A DNA stretch of 15,003 nt from Bacteroidales bacterium GP1 (GCA_001701105.1 DAAI01000003.1:22772-37774), one strand, 5' to 3'. Shown: positions 9,101 to 14,926, counted from the first letter of the stretch. The notes: generated by a model not told the origin, from the letters alone. A program made the numbers and translations.

Positions 9101-9298
9101 TTTGATTCCTATATCAGGATATCAGATACAGAGAAAGTGCGTTCTCTCATTCTGACTTCGCTCAACGGAGTAAATATGATTGATATAGCAGTCATCGGCA
9201 ATCTCATCGATACATCCATGATACCGGCAGGGTTGTATGTTGTGACAGTTACGTTGAACGACGGATCTTATAGGAATTTCCGCATGATTAAGAAATAG
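6086..9298 (+). CDS. C-terminal fragment of large T9SS-secreted surface protein with type A sorting domain
   Basis: The formal start ATG 6089 gives 1069 residues without a signal peptide, so this is the remainder of the gene begun at 5319 (about 1,325 residues when joined). Domains, numbered from 6089: end of a choice-of-anchor D / HYDIN-like Ig domain (1-75), a second anchor-J-like sandwich (about 81-232, closing LLIDNVELGT), a CARDB-like Ig domain (about 233-350), an unassigned beta region, a carboxypeptidase-regulatory-like domain (about 543-620, GTLHGHVTCAGTPVNNARV and TDEDGFYEFENV), a further anchor-type domain, fibronectin III-like strands, and a T9SS type A sorting domain (about 1000-1069: IGPNPFDSYIRIS, LTSLNGVNM, IPAGLYVVTV, FRMIKK). 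The sorting domain would direct export and surface attachment. I see no catalytic motif, so binding or adhesion is the likeliest role. TAG stop at 9296-9298. Confidence 0.82.
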   Translation, partial: KMFLQNIGTGVLTLNLIGHTTEIKIEGFPTQLAAGEMAYVDLNYMGTAAGDWDGFVKFSTNDPLHPEVTVDCFGKVEEAVVTGYTYEDFSVGTPAGWDLAEFFFQNKKGVDNSRCLEGWTLTNLNLSTHYVEMGDNPVLKLDYKAQKYDASGMQKDLPPTKPEYVKFSILISDDFGQTFTKVYRVAPEGGDMTHVLSYDFATISVPLPQYAGKTCQMKLEVDMAQNWMVDDYALLIDNVELGTCLEHDLSAKSLCGDGMWKAGVEGNFVLNIRNGGRENIAASDYNVAIVDEAGNTICSQAGMDIAHGKEAAVTIPYTPTATGTAKVHAVINYSDDNTSNNVSGVRNIRVEENEVRLVTTPEEDPSKPVWTMSGPVNYYYMNSATQIIYHANALNATSGTLNGIRYQIKSDTEFTAPECEVWIGETERNNFNDGKMMSPAGFVNVFSGAISVPEGISNYDIPFDVPYEWGGHNLVVYIVKKADTFYMSKLFLGSRDASVAGRSISMLVDNGSFDAENPENGVSETVRLNDAVPVAEFHWAKNEYVGTLHGHVTCAGTPVNNARVMIDGTSCFAITDEDGFYEFENVAAGTGTLSVSAYLYNDKNGINYTVNKGTTSTLDVVIAAVPTHEVKINVADAAGQPIDGGQARLLGYAKYKVDIDANGVALFPEVFEADNYSLEVERMGYKPDYSSLNVSGNTVKDVELHEVLSSPLSLEATVAGAGVTLNWESPLDLFAYDNAEIQTTLGFQLGNKNSLIGVAFPNISEIEEIQWFTNNGEDTAVPYVNVYIMALDETGRPTSTILSGIEGAPNTEGEWNSYRFDNPISAPNGFYLGISSNSGFVGIAAAKPLDGDEQRRGRVWTTNDYTFVAPAGSGLIDGGWTDNYGTSNHNLVPMVRALGTDKGFVDFTDYTPFTQNWYEAPARREYTELSHPSVKYSIALNGEEKANGVEGTTYEFSGLESGDYMAEVKATYASGESEGIIQSFTIDDSGVERVIMTSFAIGPNPFDSYIRISDTEKVRSLILTSLNGVNMIDIAVIGNLIDTSMIPAGLYVVTVTLNDGSYRNFRMIKK

Positions 9299-9340
9299 GT
9301 ATGTGTTCCTGATATCCTGTAAAAGGGTGGGTTAAAATTG

Positions 9341-9392
9341 GTCCGCACTCCAATGGTTTTCTCAACTAATTGGGGTGCGGATTATTTTTATA
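9341..9392 (+). terminator. Rho-independent terminator after the cargo gene, possibly bidirectional
   Basis: CCGCACTCCAAT (9343-9354) pairs with ATTGGGGTGCGG (9369-9380) in a 12-bp stem with one G-U pair and a 14-nt loop. The T-rich ATTATTTTTATAT follows. On the minus strand the hairpin is trailed by a shorter T-rich stretch and lies just past the stop of the decayed minus-strand ORF, so it may have served both. Confidence 0.8.
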
Positions 9393-9729
9393 TCGGGACG
9401 CCGTTTGCAATGATTTCTATTTGGCGGTCGGTAAAGGGCTTATCCCATATATCTAAACCCAATATTAAGAAAGGCAATCCCTAATAGAGCAAATTCGGGA
9501 GTTATAGAATCGTAAGGTTTACCGGGAACCCCAAGCCCTCGAATATTCGGAACAGCGTGCTTAGCTGCTCATATCTTTCCATCTGTTTAGCTGAAATATA
9601 GGAGGTGTGATTTTGCGGATAAGAGCAAAGTTGATTATTAAGTTTACATCGTCCAGATAATTTAATGAGTGCTAAACTGCTTTCGATAGCAGTCGACTGT
9701 GGATTGTGATTTGTTGTTGTCTGGCATTT
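9388..9729 (-). pseudogene. Decayed small minus-strand ORF of unknown function
   Basis: Read on the minus strand, one frame gives a coherent stretch of about 75 codons (IESSLALIKLSGRCKLNNQL, then YISAKQMERYEQLSTLFRIF), is cut by TAA (9502-9504) and TAG (9481-9483), and then resumes in the same frame with ILGLDIWDKPFTDRQIEIIA and ends at TAA 9388-9390. Between the two stops a neighbouring frame reads GVPGKPYDSITPEFALLGIA, which joins both sides well. That suggests a pair of compensating indels rather than two point mutations. An ATG at 9725-9727 in another frame (MPDNNKSQSTVD) may be the old start. I do not recognise the family. The ORF overlaps the promoter of the next plus-strand gene. The call rests on amino-acid coherence only. 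Confidence 0.45.
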
Positions 9730-9741
9730 TTATTAAATTTG
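9710..9741 (+). promoter_or_regulatory. Bacteroidetes promoter for the coiled-coil membrane protein gene
   Basis: TTTG (9710-9713), a 20-nt spacer and TAAATTTG (9734-9741) match both promoter elements exactly. Transcription near 9748 would leave a leader of about 26 nt before ATG 9774. Confidence 0.75.
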
Positions 9742-9773
9742 CAGGAACATACCAGCAATCTTCTCCCAAAAAG

Positions 9774-10703
9774 ATGAATAAGAATTTTAAGATAATAATA
9801 TTCACGGCATTAGGCGTGTTAATAGGGCTTATCGCTCTTATCATAGTGCTGATAGTTAAGGATTCCGGCAATACGCGGGCCGTAAATGACGCCGAGGCAC
9901 GCGCCGACTCCCTTGCGATAGTCAACGACCAGCTCCTTCTTACCAATGAGTTCAATCAGCTCAATGCTGATTTCAATCAGTACGAAGGGCAGCAGATCTA
10001 TCTGAAGAATGATTCGCTGGTGCAGAAGTATAACGCGGCGCGCATGAAGGTGGAGGGATTAATCCGTGAGCTGGATGCTGAAAAGAGCAAGCATTCAAAG
10101 GATATGGCGGCCTCGCGTGCCAAGATAAAACAGCTTGAAGGTGAAATTGCTACGCTAAAAGGGATTGTGCGCCATTATCTTGAGGAGATAAAGCGTCTTG
10201 GCGAGGAAAATGCCGGATTGAAGAAGGAGATTCAGGAGGTGCAGCAACGCAATGAAACCCTCTCTACGGAATACACTAAGGCCACTAAGAGCAATCAGGA
10301 GCTAACGCAGACCGTACAGCTTGCAAAGAAGCTCAATATCACCGGTATGTCGCTTAGCGCGTATAATAAGAAAGGCAAAAAAGAGAAGAATATCACGAAA
10401 GCACGGCAGTTGGGCGTCTCGTTCACGGTAAGTCCGAACAACACGGCGGCTCCGGGAATGAAAGATTTCTATTGCCGCATCATCTCGCCCGAAGGCTCAT
10501 TGTTGGGAAATGGAGGATCATTTACTATGGATGGCCATTCTCTTCAATCGACAGCCCACCGTTCCGTAGAATATGCCAACGAGGAAATTTCCGTCTCAAT
10601 TTATTGGGATGTGAATACCACCCTGATGCCCGGCGATTATACAGTGGAAGTGTTCTGCGACGGTTATCGCCTCGCTTCCCGCCATTTCACCATGTCGAAA
10701 TAA
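9774..10703 (+). CDS. Membrane-anchored coiled-coil protein with C-terminal beta domain
   Basis: I chose ATG 9774 (309 residues) over the upstream GTG 9699, because 9699 lies ahead of the promoter and 9774 starts MNKNF followed by a membrane span (about residues 6-29, IIIFTALGVLIGLIALIIVL). Residues about 40-190 are a long Lys/Glu/Gln-rich coiled coil (for example KQLEGEIATLK and EEIKRLGEENAGLKKEI). About 195-309 is a beta-rich domain (FYCRIISPEGSLLG, NEEISVSIYWD, GDYTVEVFCDGYRLA). The topology, a single N-terminal anchor with the bulk outside the cytoplasm, is inferred. Similar proteins occur widely in Bacteroidetes and are often loosely named chromosome-partition-like because of the coiled coil; I see no ATPase motif to support that. 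It is a single-gene unit with promoter and hairpin. Confidence 0.8.
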   Translation: MNKNFKIIIFTALGVLIGLIALIIVLIVKDSGNTRAVNDAEARADSLAIVNDQLLLTNEFNQLNADFNQYEGQQIYLKNDSLVQKYNAARMKVEGLIRELDAEKSKHSKDMAASRAKIKQLEGEIATLKGIVRHYLEEIKRLGEENAGLKKEIQEVQQRNETLSTEYTKATKSNQELTQTVQLAKKLNITGMSLSAYNKKGKKEKNITKARQLGVSFTVSPNNTAAPGMKDFYCRIISPEGSLLGNGGSFTMDGHSLQSTAHRSVEYANEEISVSIYWDVNTTLMPGDYTVEVFCDGYRLASRHFTMSK

Positions 10704-10743
10704 CCCCACTTTAAGATTCATAATAAATTGAAAATATATGGAT

Positions 10744-10776
10744 AGGCATAATCATCTTTATCCGATGGTTATGCCT
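10744..10776 (+). terminator. Hairpin terminator after the coiled-coil gene
   Basis: AGGCATAATCATC (10744-10756) pairs with GATGGTTATGCCT (10764-10776), a 13-bp stem with one G-U pair and a 7-nt loop. The downstream tract (TGGTATATAT) is only weakly T-rich, so efficiency is uncertain. Confidence 0.55.
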
Positions 10777-10804
10777 TGGTATATATGCGCCATGCAGCCT
10801 ATGA

Positions 10805-10936
10805 TATGCCGGCAGCGATGAAGCGGGGCGAAGGGTGGAGCAGCTCGTTCCGGGCAACTTCTATATCCGCAACGGCAAGAAATTCATCATGCAGGGATAT
10901 AGCGAATGGGGCAACTATATCTTTTTAGTTCAGTAA
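10805..10936 (+). pseudogene. Orphan 3' fragment of a secreted-protein gene (LQG-type tail)
   Basis: After a TGA at 10802-10804 the frame reads YAGSDEA, then GRRVEQLVPGNFYIRNGKKF, then IMQGYSEWGNYIFLVQ and a stop (10934-10936). GRRV ... PGNFYIRNGKKF is the same kind of C-terminal tail seen on the two secreted proteins elsewhere in this window (2406 and 12892). The neighbouring frame just upstream gives YDMPAAMK, perhaps the worn remains of YDLQG. No start codon or body of a gene precedes it. It is therefore probably the last piece of a deleted exported-protein gene, with the natural stop lost and a short readthrough extension. Confidence 0.5.
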
Positions 10937-10982
10937 AGCCGGATAATTCATTACATATTAGGCAATCAGATTGTTTAATTTT

Positions 10983-11036
10983 ACAACTTTTCTTAGTCGG
11001 AAATGTTGTATAGTTGAACAACTTTTCTTAAATTTG
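10983..11036 (+). promoter_or_regulatory. Promoter and likely operator of the toxin-antitoxin operon
   Basis: GTTG (11005-11008), a 20-nt spacer and TAAATTTG (11029-11036) form a good Bacteroidetes promoter. A perfect 13-bp direct repeat ACAACTTTTCTTA lies at 10983-10995 and 11018-11030, and the second copy overlaps the -7 element. GTTGT (11005-11009) is inverted relative to both ACAAC ends. This pattern suits autorepression by the XRE antitoxin; that is inference from layout. Confidence 0.65.
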
Positions 11037-11085
11037 CAATATGGTTCGATAGATTATTGCATATAAGGATTACTACCGTGACTTC

Positions 11086-11388
11086 ATGTCTAAGCTGAGC
11101 GAGAAAGAGCAACTTAAGATACGGAGGGCTCTCTTGCTGTTCTCGGACACAGAAAGAATACCCTCTCACTTCATAAAGTATATTGAAGATGATATATGTG
11201 AGTTTCGTGTGACTTATGGTAATAATGAGTTCCGAATATTCTTCATTTATGATGGAGAAAAACTTGTAATTTTATTCAACGCTTTCAGAAAGAAAACGCA
11301 AAAGACTCCACGAAGTGAGATTACAAAAGCAAAACGACTTAAAAAAGAGTATTATGAGGGCAAAAATGCAAACATACAATGTGAGTGA
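11086..11388 (+). CDS. RelE/HigB-like toxin, N-terminus interrupted by TAG
   Basis: The protein is a type II toxin of the RelE/ParE superfamily; relatives cleave mRNA on the ribosome. Family features are FRVTYGNNEFRIFFIYD, LVILFNAFRKKTQKTP and the basic end ITKAKRLKKEYYEGK. The first ATG in the open frame is 11086, but the in-frame codons before it (11053-11085) encode IIAYKDYYRDF, the normal first strand and helix of this family. An ATG at 11041 would start MVR, then TAG at 11050-11052, then IIAYKD. Translation from 11086 would lack this first strand and probably be inactive; use of ATT 11053 or stop readthrough would restore it. Note that 11041 lies only 4 nt beyond the -7 element, so the mRNA could start at or just after that ATG. 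The 3' end overlaps the antitoxin by 23 nt. Confidence 0.75.
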   Translation: MSKLSEKEQLKIRRALLLFSDTERIPSHFIKYIEDDICEFRVTYGNNEFRIFFIYDGEKLVILFNAFRKKTQKTPRSEITKAKRLKKEYYEGKNANIQCE

Positions 11389-11644
11389 AGAACTCAATCA
11401 AACCTTTGGTGCTCCACGCACAGAAAGTCGTAGACGTGCTGAAGATCAGGCGTGGGAGGAATATAATGCCCAAATTCTACTCGATGCACGTAAAGAATCT
11501 GGTATGACCCAATCTGAACTTGCTGAAAAGATCGGTACAGACAAAAGCTATATTTCTCGTGTAGAGAGAGGTCTGACTATACCCTCTATTTCGACTTTCT
11601 ACCGTATGGTATCTGCAATGGGTCTAACGGTGGAACTAAGATAA
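11366..11644 (+). CDS. XRE-family antitoxin (HigA-like)
   Basis: ATG 11366 gives 92 residues, MQTYNVSEELNQTFGAP and so on. ATG 11354 and GTG 11315 are longer alternatives that would only read through the toxin gene. A Cro/C1-type helix-turn-helix fills the C-terminal part (about residues 35-90): ILLDARKESGMTQSELAEKI, TDKSYISRVERGLTIPSIST, then FYRMVSAMGLTVELR. This is the standard antitoxin-repressor of toxin-first HigBA-type operons: it binds and neutralises the toxin and represses its own promoter. The gene is intact while the toxin's N-terminus is damaged, so it may persist as a solitary regulator. Confidence 0.82.
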   Translation: MQTYNVSEELNQTFGAPRTESRRRAEDQAWEEYNAQILLDARKESGMTQSELAEKIGTDKSYISRVERGLTIPSISTFYRMVSAMGLTVELR

Positions 11645-11688
11645 TAATTTTAAGGAGTGTGGCAATAGCCAATTCTTAGTTAATTCTT

Positions 11689-11720
11689 GGGAGATTTCGG
11701 TCTCCCTTTTCTTTTTTTTG
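11689..11720 (+). terminator. Rho-independent terminator of the toxin-antitoxin operon
   Basis: GGGAGA (11689-11694) and TCTCCC (11701-11706) form a 6-bp stem with a TTTCGG loop, followed by a T-rich tract to 11720. It lies 45 nt after the antitoxin stop. Confidence 0.8.
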
Positions 11721-11755
11721 TGTTGCAGAAGAATCTGTAGAAATTACCTTCCTCC

Positions 11756-11827
11756 GTGTGGAACACTTTCCGTGGGGAGGGGCTGAGCCATCTATGAAGC
11801 CCCATCCCCACCGAAAGCATTCCACAC
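11756..11827. repeat. Long imperfect inverted repeat, possible MITE-like or structured-RNA element
   Basis: The left arm (11756-11784) and right arm (11798-11827) are near-perfect reverse complements: 29 versus 30 nt, with mismatches at three positions and one single-base bulge, around a 13-nt loop. The arms begin GTGTGGAA and end GGGGCT. Weaker pairing continues outside (CTTCCTCC against GGGGGAAA). There is no T tract, and the element sits between a complete terminator and an independent tRNA promoter, so it is not needed for either. A small palindromic mobile element or a structured RNA fits best. No target-site duplication is obvious. Confidence 0.6.
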
Positions 11828-11926
11828 TACGCGGGGGAAAATGTGGTGGCTGACGCATCGAAAACGCAATTGCACTTCTTATTGGAATTTTCAAAAGGCC
11901 GATTCCGGAATGCGGATGAAAGGAGA

Positions 11927-11958
11927 TTTGCAGAATTGAAAAAATATTTGTAATTTTG
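11927..11958 (+). promoter_or_regulatory. Promoter of the tRNA-Gln gene
   Basis: TTTG (11927-11930), a 20-nt spacer and TAATTTTG (11951-11958) match the Bacteroidetes promoter. A short 5' leader would precede the tRNA at 12001. I see no other gene in 11828-11926. Confidence 0.7.
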
Positions 11959-12000
11959 CACGTCTTTAGAGGGCTAAGAAGCCTTTTGAGACCTACGGAT

Positions 12001-12071
12001 TGCCTCATGGTGTAATGGTAGCACTACAGTTTTTGGTTCTGTCTGCCCAAGTTCGAATCTTGGTGAGGCAA
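12001..12071 (+). tRNA. trnQ: tRNA-Gln (anticodon UUG)
   Basis: The cloverleaf is complete. Acceptor TGCCTCA (12001-12007) pairs with TGAGGCA (12064-12070), followed by discriminator A. The D arm is GTGT / GCAC around AATGGTA. The anticodon arm ACAGT - TTTTGGT - TCTGT carries anticodon TTG and has the T-T pair at 31-39 typical of bacterial tRNA-Gln. The T arm is CCAAG - TTCGAAT - CTTGG. CCA is not encoded. It has its own promoter and terminator, so it is a single-gene unit. Confidence 0.95.
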
Positions 12072-12091
12072 CAGATAATTACCACCGAAGA

Positions 12092-12119
12092 AAGACCTGC
12101 TCATGGCGGGTCTTTTTTT
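12092..12119 (+). terminator. Rho-independent terminator after tRNA-Gln
   Basis: AAGACCTGC (12092-12100) pairs with GCGGGTCTT (12106-12114) with one G-U pair and a TCATG loop, and the T run continues to 12119. This is a textbook terminator 20 nt past the tRNA. Confidence 0.9.
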
Positions 12120-12202
12120 CGAGTCGCCAACGGGCATCGATGAGGTTCGGGCTGACGATAATCTAAGGGGGCCCTGCAAAATTTTTATGACAGACACTAA
12201 GG

Positions 12203-12895
12203 ATGAAAGATATAATACAGTTTCTAAGAGAGTTATCGGTTAATAACAACAGAGAATGGTTTAACGCGAATAAGGAGCGTTACAAGGCTGTCGAGCGCAA
12301 GGTGGATGAAATCGCCGGAGCATTGATAGAGCGTATCGGGACGTTTGATCCTGATGTAAGGGGTCTAACACCGAAAGATTGCACCTACCGCATTTACCGC
12401 GATGTGCGGTTTTCACGCGACAAATCGCCGTATAAGACACATATAGGCATCTTTATCAGTCGCGGAGGAAAGAAATCAGGCTATTCGGGCTATTATTTTC
12501 ACATTGCCGGCGACGGAGCACAATGGTTCGACGGGCATATGTTTGCTGCCGGGGATTATTGCCATGAGCCGAGCGCCTTGCGTATTATCCGTGAAGATAT
12601 CGAGGGGGGGCCTGAATTTCGTGAGATTATAGACAAAGCTGCGGCAGAAGGTCTGGTGCTTGACAAGGATCTTGCTATGAAACGGTGTCCGAAAGGGTTC
12701 GATCCTTCGAGCCCGTATGCCGACCTATTGATGTATAAGGCCTATTGCCTCGTGCAGCCTGTATCGGAGGGGGAGATGCGGCAGCCGCTTGATAAAATAT
12801 TGGCCCTCTGGACGCAACGCGCCCAAAAGGCCAAACCATTCCTTGATTTCATCAACCGTGCCATCGATTTTTCACGTGGCGGTCACCTGGATTAA
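12203..12895 (+). CDS. DUF2461 family protein
   Basis: This 230-residue protein closely fits the DUF2461 (TIGR02453) family, widespread in Bacteroidetes and of unknown function. Family landmarks are FLRELSVNNNREWFNANKER (residues 7-26), the conserved core LTPKDCTYRIYRDVRFSRDK followed by SPYKTH (about 55-80), GYYFHIAGDG with a WFDGHMF strand (about 97-112), and a C-terminal helical region. Length is normal and the frame intact. ATG 12203 begins exactly at the conserved start. I found no exact TAnnTTTG promoter element between the tRNA terminator and this gene. Its TAA (12893-12895) overlaps on the opposite strand with the stop of the convergent peptidase gene (12892-12894); the two share the palindrome TTAA, and no intergenic terminator separates them. 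The biochemical role is unknown. Confidence 0.88.
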   Translation: MKDIIQFLRELSVNNNREWFNANKERYKAVERKVDEIAGALIERIGTFDPDVRGLTPKDCTYRIYRDVRFSRDKSPYKTHIGIFISRGGKKSGYSGYYFHIAGDGAQWFDGHMFAAGDYCHEPSALRIIREDIEGGPEFREIIDKAAAEGLVLDKDLAMKRCPKGFDPSSPYADLLMYKAYCLVQPVSEGEMRQPLDKILALWTQRAQKAKPFLDFINRAIDFSRGGHLD

Positions 12896-14916
12896 AGAAT
12901 CACTTTCTTATACCCCTCTGATGTTTTCCGGATATAGAAACCGGGAGCAGAGGGTTTCGCCACACGCCGCCCTTCGAGGTCGAACCATTGCGTTTCTCCT
13001 GCGCACTCGGGATTTATAACGCTGATACCCGATGAATCGGTGATCTTTACCGGATAAATATCCGTGAGCGGCAACCATCCGTTGAGGTCGCTGAGATCCG
13101 GATTCTTGTTGACTTTCCGGTTGCAATTGAAAGCATAGAAACCGATTTCGTAATTACCGGCCTCAGGGGTAATACCGGTGAGCGATAAAGTTCCTGAAAA
13201 ATCTTTGGAGAATCCGGGGGCAATCAAAGTCTCCTCCGGATCGGTGGAAGCGTAAAGCTGACCGTCCTTATACATCTGGATGCGGGTATAGGATAGAAGT
13301 TTCTCCGAGCCGATATTCGTAATGGCGATGGAATAGGGAATATCGGGATGTTCTACCGGCACTTCAGTGGCGAAAGAGCATGCATTGACTTCGGTGCGCG
13401 GAATATAAAGCCTCCGGATCGTAAGAGCGCCTTGCCTGTCGACATCTGCCAGCAGATATGGAGCCTCGCTTAGCTGAGTCGGGATCCGGGTAAATAGGCC
13501 TTCGGCATTCCGGGCCACTTCGAGCCACATCTTGTACGACCCTTCGGGGAGACCTTCGGGTACATTGATTTCCCATTGATCCCAGCCATAATATATGCCG
13601 AGTTCCTCATCTTCGGGAGTGACATATTGGCCAAAAGCCACGCTGTCGCCGCCCGCTATGGGGGTGAGTCGCCATTGAATCACAGCTCCGGGAAGTATAT
13701 GGAATGGCCCGAAATTGTAGAATCCGGAATAGACGGTGCCCGATTGCCCTGGATGGATTATAGTGTCGTAATCCACATCCATGCCATATTCCCACCACAT
13801 CATCGGAGGAGCTTGCTCTGAAGTTCCGTCATAGTCGGGTTTGGTATAAAGCACGGCGTCCTGATTCGAGTTGTATCCGCTCGATGATCCGCCTATGCCC
13901 TGGCTTGCGGGATCGAGGGCGTCAAGGAGAAAATAGCCGTTGCTTTGACCACCCCAGCCCCAGTTGATATGGAAATACCCGTTGGAGCTATAGCCATCGC
14001 AGATAAAGCAGTGTCCGGCGGAGGCCGATGCCCCGCAATATATCACCGGGCCTGTGGCTGTAAGCGAAGCATATATCATATTCTCCCATTGTGCGAGAGT
14101 ATAATAATCGCGCATCTGATATTGGAGGGATTTGTCGTATTTCAAGAATTTTGCGAGTCCCCAGGCAATGTCGGCGGAATATGCTCCCGACGCGCTGGAT
14201 GAATAATTCATCTTTACAGCCCCGCCGGCGGCACGCATAAGTTCAGCTACGGCTTTACGCTGCGCGGCGTTGGCCGAGTTGTTATATACATCGAGCATAT
14301 TGTCCCAGTCGAATGTATATGAGGTGAAATCCGTGGTGATAGTCTGTCCCGGTTTATTACGCCATTCATAGGTAAGGGATCCGACGCCCGTGTCGGGCCA
14401 ATTATGATATTTCATCATTATTGCCATTCCAGTGGCCACGCATCCTGTTACGCTTTTTTTACCATTGTCGAGGGGGGCGAGGTCATTATAAGGATCGCTC
14501 TGATTCCACATCGTGGCGCAAAGGGGCTCTATAGGATCAAACTCATGCTGGCGTGGGGCCGGTGTATAGCCGGTTTGAGCGGCTATGGCCACGCGCCGGC
14601 CCATATAATCAAGCCAGTAATTGAAATTAGGGTTATCCGAAGGGGTTGGAACGGTGCATGATTCTCCATATCCGAGCAGGGCGGGCACACAATCATCGGC
14701 GGCCGCCACCACAAATCCGTCATCACCTGAGAAGAGATATATGGCAGGAGTGCCGTCGACTGAACGGGTGTCGGCAAGGGTCATGGCTGTTGCAGGTCCG
14801 AATGATTTTGCGGGACCCTCTTTGGCGATGCGTGCAAGGGCCTGCTCGGGCGTAAGAGGTGCTGCGGCAAGGAAACCCGGGCATAGCAATAATGCTAATG
14901 GAAGGAGGCGTTTCAT
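12892..14916 (-). CDS. Secreted C10 family cysteine peptidase (streptopain/SpeB-like)
   Basis: The 674-residue protein starts with a signal peptide (about 1-19, MKRLLPLALLLCPGFLAAA). An inhibitory propeptide of the C10 type follows (about 20-125: PAIYLFSGDDGFVVAAADD, ALLGYGE). The papain-like catalytic domain (about 127-355) carries the active-site Cys159 in SVTGCVATGMAIMMKYHNWP and His302 in SAGHCFICDGY, then the hallmark HINWGWGGQSNGYF. After it come about 280 residues of Ig-like strands and a short tail (WFDLEGRRVAKP, GFYIRKT, KKVIL) like those of other exported proteins here. Streptopain, interpain and PrtT relatives degrade host proteins after autocatalytic removal of the propeptide. All catalytic residues are present. 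Only 10 nt separate it from the upstream gene's stop, so it is probably co-transcribed with the aminotransferase-like gene, a pairing likely to be positional only. Confidence 0.9.
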   Translation of the reverse strand: MKRLLPLALLLCPGFLAAAPLTPEQALARIAKEGPAKSFGPATAMTLADTRSVDGTPAIYLFSGDDGFVVAAADDCVPALLGYGESCTVPTPSDNPNFNYWLDYMGRRVAIAAQTGYTPAPRQHEFDPIEPLCATMWNQSDPYNDLAPLDNGKKSVTGCVATGMAIMMKYHNWPDTGVGSLTYEWRNKPGQTITTDFTSYTFDWDNMLDVYNNSANAAQRKAVAELMRAAGGAVKMNYSSSASGAYSADIAWGLAKFLKYDKSLQYQMRDYYTLAQWENMIYASLTATGPVIYCGASASAGHCFICDGYSSNGYFHINWGWGGQSNGYFLLDALDPASQGIGGSSSGYNSNQDAVLYTKPDYDGTSEQAPPMMWWEYGMDVDYDTIIHPGQSGTVYSGFYNFGPFHILPGAVIQWRLTPIAGGDSVAFGQYVTPEDEELGIYYGWDQWEINVPEGLPEGSYKMWLEVARNAEGLFTRIPTQLSEAPYLLADVDRQGALTIRRLYIPRTEVNACSFATEVPVEHPDIPYSIAITNIGSEKLLSYTRIQMYKDGQLYASTDPEETLIAPGFSKDFSGTLSLTGITPEAGNYEIGFYAFNCNRKVNKNPDLSDLNGWLPLTDIYPVKITDSSGISVINPECAGETQWFDLEGRRVAKPSAPGFYIRKTSEGYKKVIL

Positions 14917-14926
14917 GGGATCGGGA

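Noticed and set aside
3568..11052. Stop-codon reassignment to explain in-frame TAA and TAG
   Set aside because: TAA and TAG both end intact genes here (for example TAG at 9296-9298, TAA at the terminase end), so the standard code is in use.
11676..12008. Minus-strand ORF of 110 codons
   Set aside because: It spans a terminator, the long hairpin, a tRNA promoter and the start of the tRNA, and its residues show no coherent domain.
12001..12071. tRNA-Gln as an integration (att) site
   Set aside because: No duplicated tRNA 3' end and no integrase gene could be found in the window.
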